Notes: generated from the letters alone by a model not told the origin. A stretch of DNA of 64,000 nucleotides from SW10 sp965657795 (GCA_965657795.1 CBFHQJ010000003.1:62001-126000); one strand, 5' to 3'. Positions 53,549 to 63,243 are shown, counted from the stretch's first letter. Program-made: numbers and translations.

Positions 53549-53762
53549 AAACGAGAATCTCGCTTTGGGACTCCGTGAAAATAAATGAGGGCAAAGGATT
53601 CGGACCTTTACCCTCACTTGGATTAACTGCGTGATCGCATCGCTTTATACGTTGCGACCACTTGCAAGATAGAATGCGCAGCAATCGAGGCAAGGGGAAA
53701 GTTGTCTTTCACTTGAATATTTTTCCCGGGGTTTTCGTATCAGGTTTTACCCCCTTCACTTA
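53549..53762. other. Intergenic leader with a short hairpin
   Basis: A near-perfect 11-bp inverted repeat (53587-53597 with 53605-53615, one mismatch) and a 7-nt loop, not followed by a T tract. Could be a weak terminator for the Dabb gene. No other element recognised. Confidence 0.4.
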
Positions 53763-54395
53763 ATGCGCTTTTTCATTCCGTTCTTTCTGATTGTTTCCGT
53801 TTCTTTTTCGTCTCTTCAAGCAGCCCCGGCTCTGAAGCTTGATCAGATGGGGAAGGCGATGGGAGGCTGGAAGGACAAGGGAGGGAGGGCCGCCCGCTTT
53901 GAGGTTTCCGGTTCGAAATACCGTTGCTGGAAACCTGAGCGCACTCCAACACCAACCGGAGGGATCTTTGTCTCGTTAAGAATCGATCACTTGCGAGGGC
54001 TGCTTGCTTCGGATGACCATGCCAGCCTGGAGGTGACTTTTGACGTCGAGGGGAATGTAGTTTCGGCGAGGAGCTCGATCGCTCTTCAAGGGCGGCGGGT
54101 GACCAGTGACTTGGTTGAAGGGACCGGCAAAATGGGGGCTCGATTTGTGGGGATGGATCTCGCAGCCAAGGTGGGGACGGAAATGATCTCCGGTCTCTCG
54201 GCCAAGGTGCTTCGTGAAAATATTAAGGAACCGGGCCGTGTTTCATTCCCTGCGGTCCTACAACATCAGTATAATCTTTTGTGTTTGGCGGTTTCGGTTC
54301 CAAAAGAGAATGAAGAGGCGGTTGAGGTGCCGCCGGTTGCAGGTGAAAATCAGCGTAAAGTGGTCTCTTTGAAGATTGACCCCGCCCATAAGTAA
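53763..54395 (+). CDS. Small secreted protein, paralogue of the gene at 25592
   Basis: 210 residues with a signal peptide (~1-20, ending LQAA). It shares with the product of 25592-26197 a KLDQMGKAMGGWKDK-type N-terminal block, TPTGGIFVSLRIDH, DVEGNVVSARSSI and LQHQYNLL motifs, so the two form a small secreted family of unknown function. Unlike its paralogue it has a basic stretch in place of the Pro/Glu insert, and it has no PHO-box-like site. Single gene before the actA operator region. Confidence 0.8.
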   Translation: MRFFIPFFLIVSVSFSSLQAAPALKLDQMGKAMGGWKDKGGRAARFEVSGSKYRCWKPERTPTPTGGIFVSLRIDHLRGLLASDDHASLEVTFDVEGNVVSARSSIALQGRRVTSDLVEGTGKMGARFVGMDLAAKVGTEMISGLSAKVLRENIKEPGRVSFPAVLQHQYNLLCLAVSVPKENEEAVEVPPVAGENQRKVVSLKIDPAHK

Positions 54396-54493
54396 CCTTT
54401 GCTCGTTTTGCGGACGGGGGAGGCTGAAGAATCGGGAGATATTTAAAAGGGGCTTGAAAATTTAAAGTGCTCATAAATAGCGAGTTAAAGAGC

Positions 54494-54511
54494 TTGTGAA
54501 ATTTTTCACAA
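54494..54511. promoter_or_regulatory. CRP/FNR-type palindrome, distal site
   Basis: TTGTGA-N6-TCACAA, an 18-bp palindrome with one central mismatch, matching the CRP-type consensus TGTGA-N6-TCACA exactly. Centre is 55 bp upstream of the actA ATG; the proximal site lies 25 bp further on. Confidence 0.65.
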
Positions 54512-54518
54512 ATTCCCC

Positions 54519-54536
54519 TTGTGAAACAATTCACCT
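54519..54536. promoter_or_regulatory. CRP/FNR-type palindrome, proximal site
   Basis: TTGTGA-N6-TCACCT, a second copy with one mismatch in the right arm. Its centre is 25 bp from the centre of the distal site and the site ends 21 bp before the actA ATG, so occupancy here would more easily repress than activate. Confidence 0.6.
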
Positions 54537-54557
54537 GCTCATAAGACTCCGCCAGCG

Positions 54558-55319
54558 ATGGCAAACTTTTTTCCCCGTTGGACAAACTTATTGCCGCTGA
54601 AAATTGCGGTTTGTCTTGGTGCTTTAGGAGCCGGCGTAGTTGCCGGAATCACCTATTATGCAACGCCCAAGGCGCAAAGAGTCGGCTACCAACCCACTCA
54701 ACCCATTCACTTTGATCACAATCTCCATGTGAGTCAGCTCGGTCTGGATTGCCGTTATTGCCACAGTTTTGTTGAGCATTCCGGTCATGCGAACGTTCCT
54801 TCAGCTAATACTTGTTGGAACTGTCACCAGCACGTCAAGAAAGGGTCACCCAAGCTTGCTGCGCTTCGTGCAGCCATGGGAGTTGATGAGTTTCACAGCC
54901 CGATTATGGATGCTAACGGGAATCCAGTCGACGGAAAGCCCATCGAGTGGGTTCGTGTTCACAAGGCTCCTGATTACGTCTATTTCAACCACTCCGCTCA
55001 CCTTAATCGCGGAATCTCCTGCGTGAGTTGTCACGGAGAGGTCAACAAGATGGAGAAGGTTTATCATGCCGAGAGTCACTCCATGGGGTGGTGTCTCGAG
55101 TGCCACCGCGCTCCTGAGAAGCATCTCCGCCCACTTGAGGAGGTCTTCAACCTCAACTACGACCCGAAGATTTATCTGCAAGACAACGAAGTCATCGATA
55201 CCGAAGGCTTAATCGTTGGCGAAGGAGAGCGAATCGAAGAACCCGAAGATTTTGGAAAATTCCTCCGCCTTCACTGGGGAGTTCAACCCAAGGAGTCCTG
55301 TGCGACTTGTCACCGTTAA
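54558..55319 (+). CDS. actA: Alternative complex III pentahaem cytochrome c subunit ActA
   Basis: 253 residues with an N-terminal membrane anchor (~12-35). Five CxxCH haem sites are seen: CRYCH (65-69), CWNCH (86-90), CVSCH (155-159), CLECH (179-183) and CATCH (248-252), exactly the pentahaem pattern of ActA. ActA passes electrons from the iron-sulfur subunit ActB out of alternative complex III (quinol:cytochrome c oxidoreductase), which replaces bc1. First gene of the act operon, downstream of the two CRP/FNR-type sites. ActB follows after 15 bp. Confidence 0.92.
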   Translation: MANFFPRWTNLLPLKIAVCLGALGAGVVAGITYYATPKAQRVGYQPTQPIHFDHNLHVSQLGLDCRYCHSFVEHSGHANVPSANTCWNCHQHVKKGSPKLAALRAAMGVDEFHSPIMDANGNPVDGKPIEWVRVHKAPDYVYFNHSAHLNRGISCVSCHGEVNKMEKVYHAESHSMGWCLECHRAPEKHLRPLEEVFNLNYDPKIYLQDNEVIDTEGLIVGEGERIEEPEDFGKFLRLHWGVQPKESCATCHR

Positions 55320-55334
55320 TTTTACCTGCCCGAG

Positions 55335-58300
55335 ATGAGCAAACGCGTCTGGAACCCACCTGTCACTCCGAACAAAGGAGATACCACCACCGCCTGGCGT
55401 AGTGTCGGCGAGAAGGAAGGCACCGAGAATTTTCGTAATCTTCTTGATCGTGAATTCCCGCAAGGGGACACGCTTGATGAGGAGGAGCAGAAGGTCTCTC
55501 GCCGAAACTTCACCAAACTTATGGGAGCTTCGAGTGCTCTCGCGGGAATTGGTTTGGTCTCCTGTCGTCGTCCGGAATCTTACATTGTGCCCTACAAGAA
55601 GGCTCCCGAGTGGATCATTCCCGGCACACCTCTTTTTTACGCAAGCACACGACCAACTGCTGCAGGGGCAATTCCCTTGGTGGTAACGACTTATGAAGGT
55701 CGTCCGACCAAGTTGGAGCCCAATCACGATCATCCGGATACTTCCGGAACCTGCGCTCAAACCCAGGCTTCGGTTCTCGATCTCTACTCGCCATCACGTT
55801 CTCGTAAGATCCTGAAAGGCGGCAAGGAGGCGACCAAGAGCGAACTCAAGTCAGCTTTGCAGGGACTTGAACTCGGTAAGACCGCTTTGGTCTTCGGCAA
55901 CGACGACTCGCCGACCCGCAACCGCCTTGCCAAAGGTCTGGCAGGGAAGGGTGCCACCTTGATTTCCTATGAAGCCACCGCTGGCGAGCCTCTCGCTTCC
56001 GGAACTTCCCATGTCGTTGATTTTGAAAAGGCGAAACGAATCCTCTCTTTGGATTGCGATTTTCTCGGCACCGATCCAATCGGAAACTCCAAGGCCTTCT
56101 CCAGGAAGCGTCAGGGAGGAAATGAGAATTACGATCAAAAAGACGATGTCGATGCTGGCCAGATGAACCGCCTTTATCAGGTTGAGACTCAATTTAGTCT
56201 CACCGGTGGCATGTCGGACCATCGCCTTCGCGTCGCTCCAAGCCGCGTCGCGATCGTGGCTGGTGCCATTGCTGCCGCTCTGAAAGTTGGTAGCTTCAAG
56301 GCCAAGGATGCTGATAAAGAGGCACTGTTCCCGGGAGCTGAGGATGCTGCTGGTGAATTTGACAAGTGGGTCACACAGTGCGCCAACGATCTCGAAACAG
56401 CTGGGGCGGACGCTCTGGTTCTTGCCGGGTCCCGTCAGAGTAAAGAGGTTAAGCAGCTTGCTGCAGCGATGAATGCCAAGCTTAATTCTTCGGCAGTTCG
56501 CGCAGTAAAAACTGACTTGGGCCAGTATGGCACTCTTGCTCAACTAACGGAGAAGCTCGAAGGCGGCACGGTTGAAAACGTCATCTTCCTCACTCCTTCC
56601 AATCCAGTTTTCGATGCCGATGGCTTCGCTGAAGTGCTCGGCAAGGCAAAGGCTTCCGTTCATTGGGGCCTCCGCACTGATGCGACGGCTTGGGCCTGCG
56701 ACTGGCACATTCCTGCTGCGCACTACCTTGAGAGTTGGGGGGATGCCCGCACCGAGACCGGCGTTCTTTCGCTGATCCAGCCGATGATCCTCCCTCTTTA
56801 TGGTGGGCTCTCCGAGCTGGATCTCCTGCACCTGATCGGTGGGGGAGACCTGCCCAATGGCGAATTTTTCCCGGCAATGGGTGAGGTCAAAACGACTTTG
56901 GCTGAAATTACCGGTAAGTCGGACGATGAAACCTGGAGAAATGCTCTCACCAATGGGTTTGTCGAAGGAACCTCTTATGAGGCCGGAGAACTCAACGCCT
57001 CTGCTCCGGAAGGCGGGCTCGATTCTGATGCTCCCTCACCAGACGGCCTCGAAGTGGTTTTTGCGACTGATGCATCCGTTCTTGACGGACGCTTTATCGA
57101 TAATGCCTGGCTTCAAGAGTCACCCGACCCGGTTACCAAGTTAACCTGGGACAACGCAGCTCAAGTTTCTCCCGTGACCGCAAAGGCACTCGGGATTTAT
57201 GACAAAGTCATTGCTTTGGAACCTAAAACCCCGCTGATGCGTATTGGCACCGAGGTCAAGGTTTCAAAACGATACGAGACGGGGGAAGGTGAGGGCAATC
57301 ACTCGCCGATGATCGAACTTACCGTCAATAAGCGGAAGATTCGCGTGCCGGTTGTCATTGCTTACGGGCACGCTGACAACGCCATTACTCTTCCTGTCGG
57401 ATATGGTCAGGCGGCTGATGATGGTCGAGATGGCGCGGTCGAGTTTGACCAGTCCAAGCCTGTGGTGGGTCATGTTGGTCTCAACACCGGTTTCAATGCT
57501 TACGCACTTCGGACCGCTGACACGCCTTACTTTGCGCCCGGCGGCGTGGTGAAGACAACTGAGGATAAGTATCCGGTTGCTCTCACCCAGGAACACAACT
57601 CAATGTATGGTCGCGCGCTTGCTCGTGAGGTCTCCACTGACACCCTTGAAGGGAAAGGTGACTTCAAGAAGCAGATGGCGAACGTCAAGAAGCAGGGAAT
57701 GGATTCCCACGCTCCTGACAACATCTCACTTTACAAACCCGAAGGCAGCGAGACTTGGTCCAAGACCGAACTTGCCGCCAAGACTCACCTTGCTGATGAA
57801 ATTCACCAGTGGGGGATGGCCATCGACCTTAACACCTGCACCGGATGTAATGCTTGCCTCGTTGCCTGCCAGGCCGAGAACAACATTCCCGTTGTCGGCA
57901 AAACCCAGGTTGCCATGGGCCGCGAGATGCACTGGATCCGCATGGATCGCTACTTTGCCTCCCAAGAGCACCCGGTCGAGCACGGTCACGTCAATCATTC
58001 CAAGGAGAATCCCGAGTGGGTCACCCAGAACCCCGAGTCGATTCCCCAGCCTGTCGCTTGCGTGCAGTGCGAGATGGCTCCTTGCGAAACCGTTTGCCCG
58101 GTGAATGCCACTGTTCACACCGAAGAAGGTTTGAACTCAATGGCTTACAATCGTTGTATCGGGACCCGTTATTGCGCCAACAACTGCCCTTACAAGGCAC
58201 GTCGCTTCAACTTTTTCGACTACAACAAGCGCAACCCGCTCATTAAAGGCAACCTTTACAAGGGGCCATTCGGTGAAAAGCAGGTTGGTGAGGCTCCTTC

Positions 58301-58778
58301 AAAACAACGCAACCCGAACGTCACCGTTCGTATGCGTGGTGTCATGGAGAAGTGCACCTACTGTGTGCAGCGCCTTGAGTCCGCCAAAATCAAGCAGAAG
58401 CAGCAGCAGAAAGTGAACAAATACGCCGCTGGCAAGAAGTCACACGAAGTTGCCGTGAACCGCACCAAGGATCTCCGGGTCAAGACTGACAGCGTCAAGA
58501 CCGCTTGTCAGGACGCTTGCCCGACCAATGCCATTTCCTTTGGAAACCTCCTCGATAACAGCTCCAAGGTCGTCCGCGCCAAAGGAAACGTTCTTGATTC
58601 GGTCAAAATCATCCAGGGAGCTGATTACAAGGAAGTTCAGGGCAGCAAGCGAAACTACGATCTGCTCCAGTATATCAATACCCGTCCGCGTACGAGCTAC
58701 CTCGCCCGTGTTAAGAATCCGAATCCTCTGATGCCCGATGCGAAATTCCTCGGTCAGGCAACGATCAACATTCACTAA
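55335..58778 (+). CDS. actB: Alternative complex III iron-sulfur/molybdopterin-like subunit ActB
   Basis: 1147 residues, the fused form of ActB. A twin-arginine signal (S55-R-R-N-F) sits unusually deep, as in TAT-variant-translocated molybdopterin oxidoreductases. The N-terminal ~750 residues (B1) resemble molybdopterin enzymes but in this complex carry no cofactor. The C-terminal region (B2, ~820-1147) has ferredoxin-type clusters: CTGCNACLVACQ (C835, 838, 841, 845), CVQCEMAPCETVCP, CIGTRYCANNCP and CTYC with CQDACP. It oxidises quinol electrons onward to ActA. ATG start at 55335. Confidence 0.93.
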   Translation: MSKRVWNPPVTPNKGDTTTAWRSVGEKEGTENFRNLLDREFPQGDTLDEEEQKVSRRNFTKLMGASSALAGIGLVSCRRPESYIVPYKKAPEWIIPGTPLFYASTRPTAAGAIPLVVTTYEGRPTKLEPNHDHPDTSGTCAQTQASVLDLYSPSRSRKILKGGKEATKSELKSALQGLELGKTALVFGNDDSPTRNRLAKGLAGKGATLISYEATAGEPLASGTSHVVDFEKAKRILSLDCDFLGTDPIGNSKAFSRKRQGGNENYDQKDDVDAGQMNRLYQVETQFSLTGGMSDHRLRVAPSRVAIVAGAIAAALKVGSFKAKDADKEALFPGAEDAAGEFDKWVTQCANDLETAGADALVLAGSRQSKEVKQLAAAMNAKLNSSAVRAVKTDLGQYGTLAQLTEKLEGGTVENVIFLTPSNPVFDADGFAEVLGKAKASVHWGLRTDATAWACDWHIPAAHYLESWGDARTETGVLSLIQPMILPLYGGLSELDLLHLIGGGDLPNGEFFPAMGEVKTTLAEITGKSDDETWRNALTNGFVEGTSYEAGELNASAPEGGLDSDAPSPDGLEVVFATDASVLDGRFIDNAWLQESPDPVTKLTWDNAAQVSPVTAKALGIYDKVIALEPKTPLMRIGTEVKVSKRYETGEGEGNHSPMIELTVNKRKIRVPVVIAYGHADNAITLPVGYGQAADDGRDGAVEFDQSKPVVGHVGLNTGFNAYALRTADTPYFAPGGVVKTTEDKYPVALTQEHNSMYGRALAREVSTDTLEGKGDFKKQMANVKKQGMDSHAPDNISLYKPEGSETWSKTELAAKTHLADEIHQWGMAIDLNTCTGCNACLVACQAENNIPVVGKTQVAMGREMHWIRMDRYFASQEHPVEHGHVNHSKENPEWVTQNPESIPQPVACVQCEMAPCETVCPVNATVHTEEGLNSMAYNRCIGTRYCANNCPYKARRFNFFDYNKRNPLIKGNLYKGPFGEKQVGEAPSKQRNPNVTVRMRGVMEKCTYCVQRLESAKIKQKQQQKVNKYAAGKKSHEVAVNRTKDLRVKTDSVKTACQDACPTNAISFGNLLDNSSKVVRAKGNVLDSVKIIQGADYKEVQGSKRNYDLLQYINTRPRTSYLARVKNPNPLMPDAKFLGQATINIH

Positions 58779-58808
58779 TCTGAGAATCCTTTCCAACGAC
58801 TGAAACCC

Positions 58809-60338
58809 ATGGCCGAAGCGACCACACAGTCTGAGAACAACACGAACGGGATTAAAATTCCCGTCCTCGAGCGCGAGGAGTTGATTCTCAATAAACGTTC
58901 CTACCACTGGATCACCGAGCGGATCTGCGGCGTTGTCGAAGGCCGGCAGCCTTTCCTTTGGTGGATCCTTTTCATCCCATCAGCCCTCATCGCCCTTGTT
59001 GGTGTTGTGGGCGGTTTGACTTACCTCGTTTCGACCGGTGTCGGAGTTTGGGGGAACACGAACCGTGTTATGTGGGGATGGCCCATCGTGAACTTCGTTT
59101 TCTGGATTGGTATCGGACACGCCGGAACCCTGATTTCCGCGATTCTTTTCCTGACCCGTCAAAACTGGCGAACCTCTATTAACCGGGCGGCCGAGGCGAT
59201 GACGATCTTTGCGGTGATGTGCGCGGGTATCTTCCCGGCCTTCCACGTCGGACGTGTTTGGATGGCTTGGTTCCTTGCTCCCATCCCTAACTCCAACGCG
59301 ATCTGGCAAAACTTCAAGTCTCCACTTCTATGGGACGTTTTCGCGGTTTCGACTTACTTCACTGTTTCCTTGATTTTCTGGTTCCTCGGCATGGTTCCCG
59401 ATCTCGCGACCATTCGCGATCGCTGCAAGCCCGGCATCCGGAAGTTCATGTATGGCATTTTCTCCCTCGGATGGCGTGGCGGTAATCGTCAATGGAGCCA
59501 CTACGAGATGGCTTACCTTCTTCTGGCAGCCCTTTCGACGCCGCTCGTGCTTTCGGTGCACTCGGTCGTTTCGTTTGACTTCGCGACTTCGGTGGTTCCT
59601 GGATGGCACACCACTATCTTCCCACCCTACTTTGTGGCAGGGGCTATCTTCGGTGGTTTCGCCATGGTGCTGACCATCATGATTCCCGCGCGGGCTCTCT
59701 ACGGTCTGCACGACATGATCACGATGAAGCACATCGACAACATGGCCAAGATTATCCTCCTGACGGGAACGATCGTGGGTTATGCCTATCTGATGGAGCT
59801 CTTCATTGCCTTCTACTCGGGCGCCAAGTATGAGGGCGCCGCCTTCCTGTTCCGGATCGATGGACCCTACTGGTGGGCTTACTACTGCATGATGGGGTGC
59901 AACGTTCTTTCTCCGCAGGTCTTTTGGTTCAAAAAGTGCCGCGAAAACCTCTGGGTCGTGATGGCTGTCGCGATGTGCGTGAACATCGGAATGTGGTTTG
60001 AGCGTTTTGTGATCATTGTTACCACGCTGGCCCGGATGTGGCTGCCAGGTGATTGGAAGACCTACAGTCCAAGCGGCGTCGACGTTCTCACCTTTGTCGG
60101 AACGATCGGAATGTTCTTGGCGCTCTTCCTCCTCTTCCTCCGCTTCCTTCCTTGTATCAACATTGCCGAGGTAAAATGGACACTCAAAGAGAGCGATGCT
60201 CACGACGAAGACAAGAAGGCTCATCCCGATGACGGCATCGAGTTGATTCCAGCCTACCAATACGAATTGCACGAAAATCCTGAAGGCGCCGCCAAGGAAG
60301 CCGGGATTGAAATCGAAAAATCAACCGCCGAGAGCTAA
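58809..60338 (+). CDS. actC: Alternative complex III quinol-binding subunit ActC (NrfD-like)
   Basis: 509 residues, ten membrane helices of the NrfD/PsrC type, e.g. VNFVFWIGIGHAGTLISAIL and FHVGRVWMAWFLAPIP, typical of ActC. It binds quinol in the inner membrane. Followed immediately by actD (stop TAA at 60336, ATG at 60339). The C-terminal tail is charged and cytoplasmic. Confidence 0.93.
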   Translation: MAEATTQSENNTNGIKIPVLEREELILNKRSYHWITERICGVVEGRQPFLWWILFIPSALIALVGVVGGLTYLVSTGVGVWGNTNRVMWGWPIVNFVFWIGIGHAGTLISAILFLTRQNWRTSINRAAEAMTIFAVMCAGIFPAFHVGRVWMAWFLAPIPNSNAIWQNFKSPLLWDVFAVSTYFTVSLIFWFLGMVPDLATIRDRCKPGIRKFMYGIFSLGWRGGNRQWSHYEMAYLLLAALSTPLVLSVHSVVSFDFATSVVPGWHTTIFPPYFVAGAIFGGFAMVLTIMIPARALYGLHDMITMKHIDNMAKIILLTGTIVGYAYLMELFIAFYSGAKYEGAAFLFRIDGPYWWAYYCMMGCNVLSPQVFWFKKCRENLWVVMAVAMCVNIGMWFERFVIIVTTLARMWLPGDWKTYSPSGVDVLTFVGTIGMFLALFLLFLRFLPCINIAEVKWTLKESDAHDEDKKAHPDDGIELIPAYQYELHENPEGAAKEAGIEIEKSTAES

Positions 60339-60896
60339 ATGAGCACGAAAGTCCGCAGAGTTTACGGCTATCTGGCCGAGTTCAAAAATGCCTCGCAGCT
60401 ATACAAGGCTGCCGAGAAGGTCCGCGATGCCGGATTCAAGAAATGGGATTGCTACACGCCTTATCCGGTCCATGGATTGGACGATGCAATGGGCGTGAAG
60501 CGCTCAGTGCTCCCTTACTTCGTTTTCTTCGGGGGCCTGACCGGTTTCCTGACCGCAATCGCTCTGGCCTACACCACTCAGGTGGGGCTTTATCCGACAG
60601 TAGTGCAGGGCAAGCCCGCCAATATCTTCACCACCGCGGCGTTCTTCCCGGTGATGTTCGAGCTTACCATCCTCTTTTCCGGCTTCACTGTTCTTTTCGG
60701 GCTTCTTGCCCTGATGGGACTGCCTCGCTGGAACCACCCGATTTTTGCAAGCAAGCAGTTTGCCCGAGTGACCGATGATAAGTTCTTCATCGCGATCGAA
60801 GCACGCGACGCCAAGTTTTCCGCCGAAAATACCAAGGCTCTTCTTGCTCAAATCGGCGGCGATAACATCGAACTCGTGGAAGACGATTCCGAGTAA
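60339..60896 (+). CDS. actD: Alternative complex III subunit ActD (DUF3341)
   Basis: 185 residues with the DUF3341 layout: cytoplasmic N-terminus with VYGYLAEFKNASQLYKAAEKVRDAGFKKWDCYTPYPVHGLDDAMG, then two membrane helices (~65-85, ~105-128) and a C-terminal cytoplasmic end. ActD is a structural subunit of ACIII. Lies directly after actC. Confidence 0.92.
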   Translation: MSTKVRRVYGYLAEFKNASQLYKAAEKVRDAGFKKWDCYTPYPVHGLDDAMGVKRSVLPYFVFFGGLTGFLTAIALAYTTQVGLYPTVVQGKPANIFTTAAFFPVMFELTILFSGFTVLFGLLALMGLPRWNHPIFASKQFARVTDDKFFIAIEARDAKFSAENTKALLAQIGGDNIELVEDDSE

Positions 60897-60899
60897 ACC

Positions 60900-61520
60900 A
60901 TGAAATACTTTTTCCTCTCTCTCATCGCCCTTGCGATCCTCGTGGTCGGGGTATTTGGATTACGTGGCGATAAATTCTCGCAGGCACCCATTCAGGTTTT
61001 TCCTGACATGGATGATCAGGACAAGGTCAAGGCCCAGACTTCCGATCCCTTTTTTGCCGATGGCATGGGATCGCGTAAGCCGGTTCTTGGAACGATTCCC
61101 CGCAATGCTCAAGCTGGCGTGATGCCGGTCGAATTCGGTGCCGGTCGGGCCGGATACTACTTTGACGGCAAGAAAGAGGGCACCTTCGGAAATGGTCTCC
61201 CCAACGCTCTCGGGATCAAGACCGAGGCTGACATGACCGGACTCCTGGGCCGAGGAGAGGACATGTTCAATGTTCACTGTGCCATCTGCCACGGCAAGGC
61301 TGGCGACGGCAAAGGTGTGGTCGGTCACCATCTTGGCAAGGTCGGCGTTACTGTTCCAAGTCTTCATGCCTACCCACAGGACAAATTCCCCGACGGCTAC
61401 ATCTACAAAGTTGTCTCGAAAGGCAAAGGACTCATGGGCGGATACGAGCACAATCTGCCCGTTCGCGACCGCTGGGCCATTGTTTCGTATCTTCGCGCCC
61501 TTCAGGCTTCAGCCAAATAA
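60900..61520 (+). CDS. actE: Alternative complex III monohaem cytochrome c subunit ActE
   Basis: 206 residues: N-terminal membrane anchor or signal (~3-20), then a cytochrome c domain with CAICH (127-131) and a candidate axial Met in LMGGYEHNLPVRDRWAIVSYLRAL. In ACIII the ActE haem takes part in electron exit to the oxidase. Starts 3 bp after actD. Confidence 0.91.
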   Translation: MKYFFLSLIALAILVVGVFGLRGDKFSQAPIQVFPDMDDQDKVKAQTSDPFFADGMGSRKPVLGTIPRNAQAGVMPVEFGAGRAGYYFDGKKEGTFGNGLPNALGIKTEADMTGLLGRGEDMFNVHCAICHGKAGDGKGVVGHHLGKVGVTVPSLHAYPQDKFPDGYIYKVVSKGKGLMGGYEHNLPVRDRWAIVSYLRALQASAK

Positions 61521-61544
61521 CACTTTTATCTGACTCAACACGAC

Positions 61545-62876
61545 ATGGCACATCAAGTGACATCAAAAGACATCCCGATCAATGGGGAGCACTTGGAGAA
61601 AGGCAAAATTGCCACTCTTCAGATGATTTGCGGCGGCATCGGTGGAATCGGCGTGATCGCGAGCGTTCTTTACCTGATCTTTGGAGGTAGCGGCGAAGCC
61701 CACGGCAGCTATGCTTTCTCTTGGCTCTTTGCAGTCTTCTTTATCACCACCATCGTGCTCGGAGGTTGCTTCTGGACCTTCCTTCATAATCTTTCGAACT
61801 CGGGATGGGGGACTTCTGTTCGCCGCCTTATGGAAAACCTGGGATTTGTTTTCCCGTTCCTTATTGTCCTGTTCCTCCCGTTCTTGTCTCCTGACGTTCA
61901 GCAGTATCTTTGGGAATGGATGACTTCTTACCGCGAAGTCGTTCCTGAAGGTTCCAGTACAGCTGAGGCCAAAACAGCTCTCCTCCATGATTCAGATCCT
62001 CACAATCACCTTCTTGCAGCCAAGGTTTTCTATCTGAATCCAACCTTCTGGTACATCCGTTTTGCCCTTTACTTCGTCGGTCTCGGATTCTTCATCACTC
62101 TGGTTCGTAAGTTCTCGGTCGCGCAGGACACGGATGACAATCCCGGCACCAAGAACCTTTTCGCAGCCCGCAAGCACTCCTCTTGGAGCATGATCATCTT
62201 CGGGGTGACACTGACCTTCCTTGCTCTCGATTTCGTGATGGCTCTCGATTACTCATGGTTCTCCACGATGTTTGGAGTTTACGTCTTCGCTGGTTCCGCT
62301 CTCAATTCGATGGCGGTGCTCATCTTGACCGGAATTTTCCTTCAGAAGATGGGTTATCTCAAAAATGTGGTCACTCAGGAGCACTATCACATCATGGGTA
62401 AGCTCTGCTTTGCCTTTACCGTGTTCTGGGCCTACGTGTCCTTCTCCCAGTTCTTCCTGATCTGGTATGCCAACATTACCGAGGAGACCCGCTACTTCCT
62501 CCTTCGTAACACTGAGAACTGGAACATTCTGAGTTTGGCTCTCGTCTTCATGCACTTCGGCCTCCCTTTCCTGGCGCTTCTTCGTTCGGACGTGAAGAAG
62601 AGTTCGAAGTTCATGACGATCTTCTGTTTCTACATCCTCTTTATGCACGTTTTGGATGTCTATCACATGATCATCCCCGAGCGGGGACCGTCCGTTGGTC
62701 TTGTTGTTGATCATCATCCTCAACTCTGGCTCTCCGGTTCATGGCTTGGCGACATCCTCGCTCTCGTCATCGCTGTTTGTGCCTTCTTGTTCCTCTATCT
62801 CCGGAACCTCACATCGGCAGCTCTTTATCCTCACCGCGATCCTCGTATTCTCGAGTCCGCAAATCTTCACAACTAA
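61545..62876 (+). CDS. actF: Alternative complex III quinol-binding subunit ActF (NrfD-like)
   Basis: 443 residues with about ten membrane helices, the second NrfD-like subunit of ACIII, related to actC. Family features seen: the FLHNLSNSGWGTSVRRLMENL region, LDFVMALDYSWFSTMFGVYVFAGS and HYHIMGKLCFAFTVFWAYVSFSQFFLIWYANITEE. Last act gene; the short gene at 62882 follows after 5 bp. Confidence 0.92.
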   Translation: MAHQVTSKDIPINGEHLEKGKIATLQMICGGIGGIGVIASVLYLIFGGSGEAHGSYAFSWLFAVFFITTIVLGGCFWTFLHNLSNSGWGTSVRRLMENLGFVFPFLIVLFLPFLSPDVQQYLWEWMTSYREVVPEGSSTAEAKTALLHDSDPHNHLLAAKVFYLNPTFWYIRFALYFVGLGFFITLVRKFSVAQDTDDNPGTKNLFAARKHSSWSMIIFGVTLTFLALDFVMALDYSWFSTMFGVYVFAGSALNSMAVLILTGIFLQKMGYLKNVVTQEHYHIMGKLCFAFTVFWAYVSFSQFFLIWYANITEETRYFLLRNTENWNILSLALVFMHFGLPFLALLRSDVKKSSKFMTIFCFYILFMHVLDVYHMIIPERGPSVGLVVDHHPQLWLSGSWLGDILALVIAVCAFLFLYLRNLTSAALYPHRDPRILESANLHN

Positions 62877-62881
62877 AGGTC

Positions 62882-63211
62882 ATGGATCACACCCGCGACA
62901 ATCCTCTCAAACGCTTCACTGCCTTCTGGATCGCCATTCTACTGGTGACCTCATTCGGTATTGCTCTCATTATTACCCAGCCTTTTGCTCCGGATAAAAC
63001 CGACAAAGCCTACGAAATGGTGAGCGAAGGTCGCCTTGAAATTAAAGAGGAGATCGACCGTGCTCAGGACGAAGCTCTGAATGAGAGTGCGCTCTCCGCA
63101 GCGATTGCCGAACTAGCAAAGTCCTTTGACCAGAATAAAGAGAGCAAGGGAAGTATGCCTGTTCCAGGCGTTGCACCTGCCCCGGCACCCGCCGAAAAAC
63201 CCGCTGAATAA
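62882..63211 (+). CDS. Small single-helix membrane protein between actF and ccoN
   Basis: 109 residues: one membrane helix (~11-32, FTAFWIAILLVTSFGIALII) and an acidic tail rich in Glu/Ala with a Pro-Ala-rich C-terminus. Family not recognised. Its position between the ACIII genes and the oxidase suggests an accessory subunit that joins or stabilises the supercomplex. ATG at 62882. Confidence 0.7.
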   Translation: MDHTRDNPLKRFTAFWIAILLVTSFGIALIITQPFAPDKTDKAYEMVSEGRLEIKEEIDRAQDEALNESALSAAIAELAKSFDQNKESKGSMPVPGVAPAPAPAEKPAE

Positions 63212-63243
63212 CAATTTTTCCAGGCTCAAACCCTCACATTTCC

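Noticed and set aside
59328..60272. Minus-strand open frame opposite actC.
   Set aside because: His/Glu-rich shadow of a helical membrane protein on the other strand.
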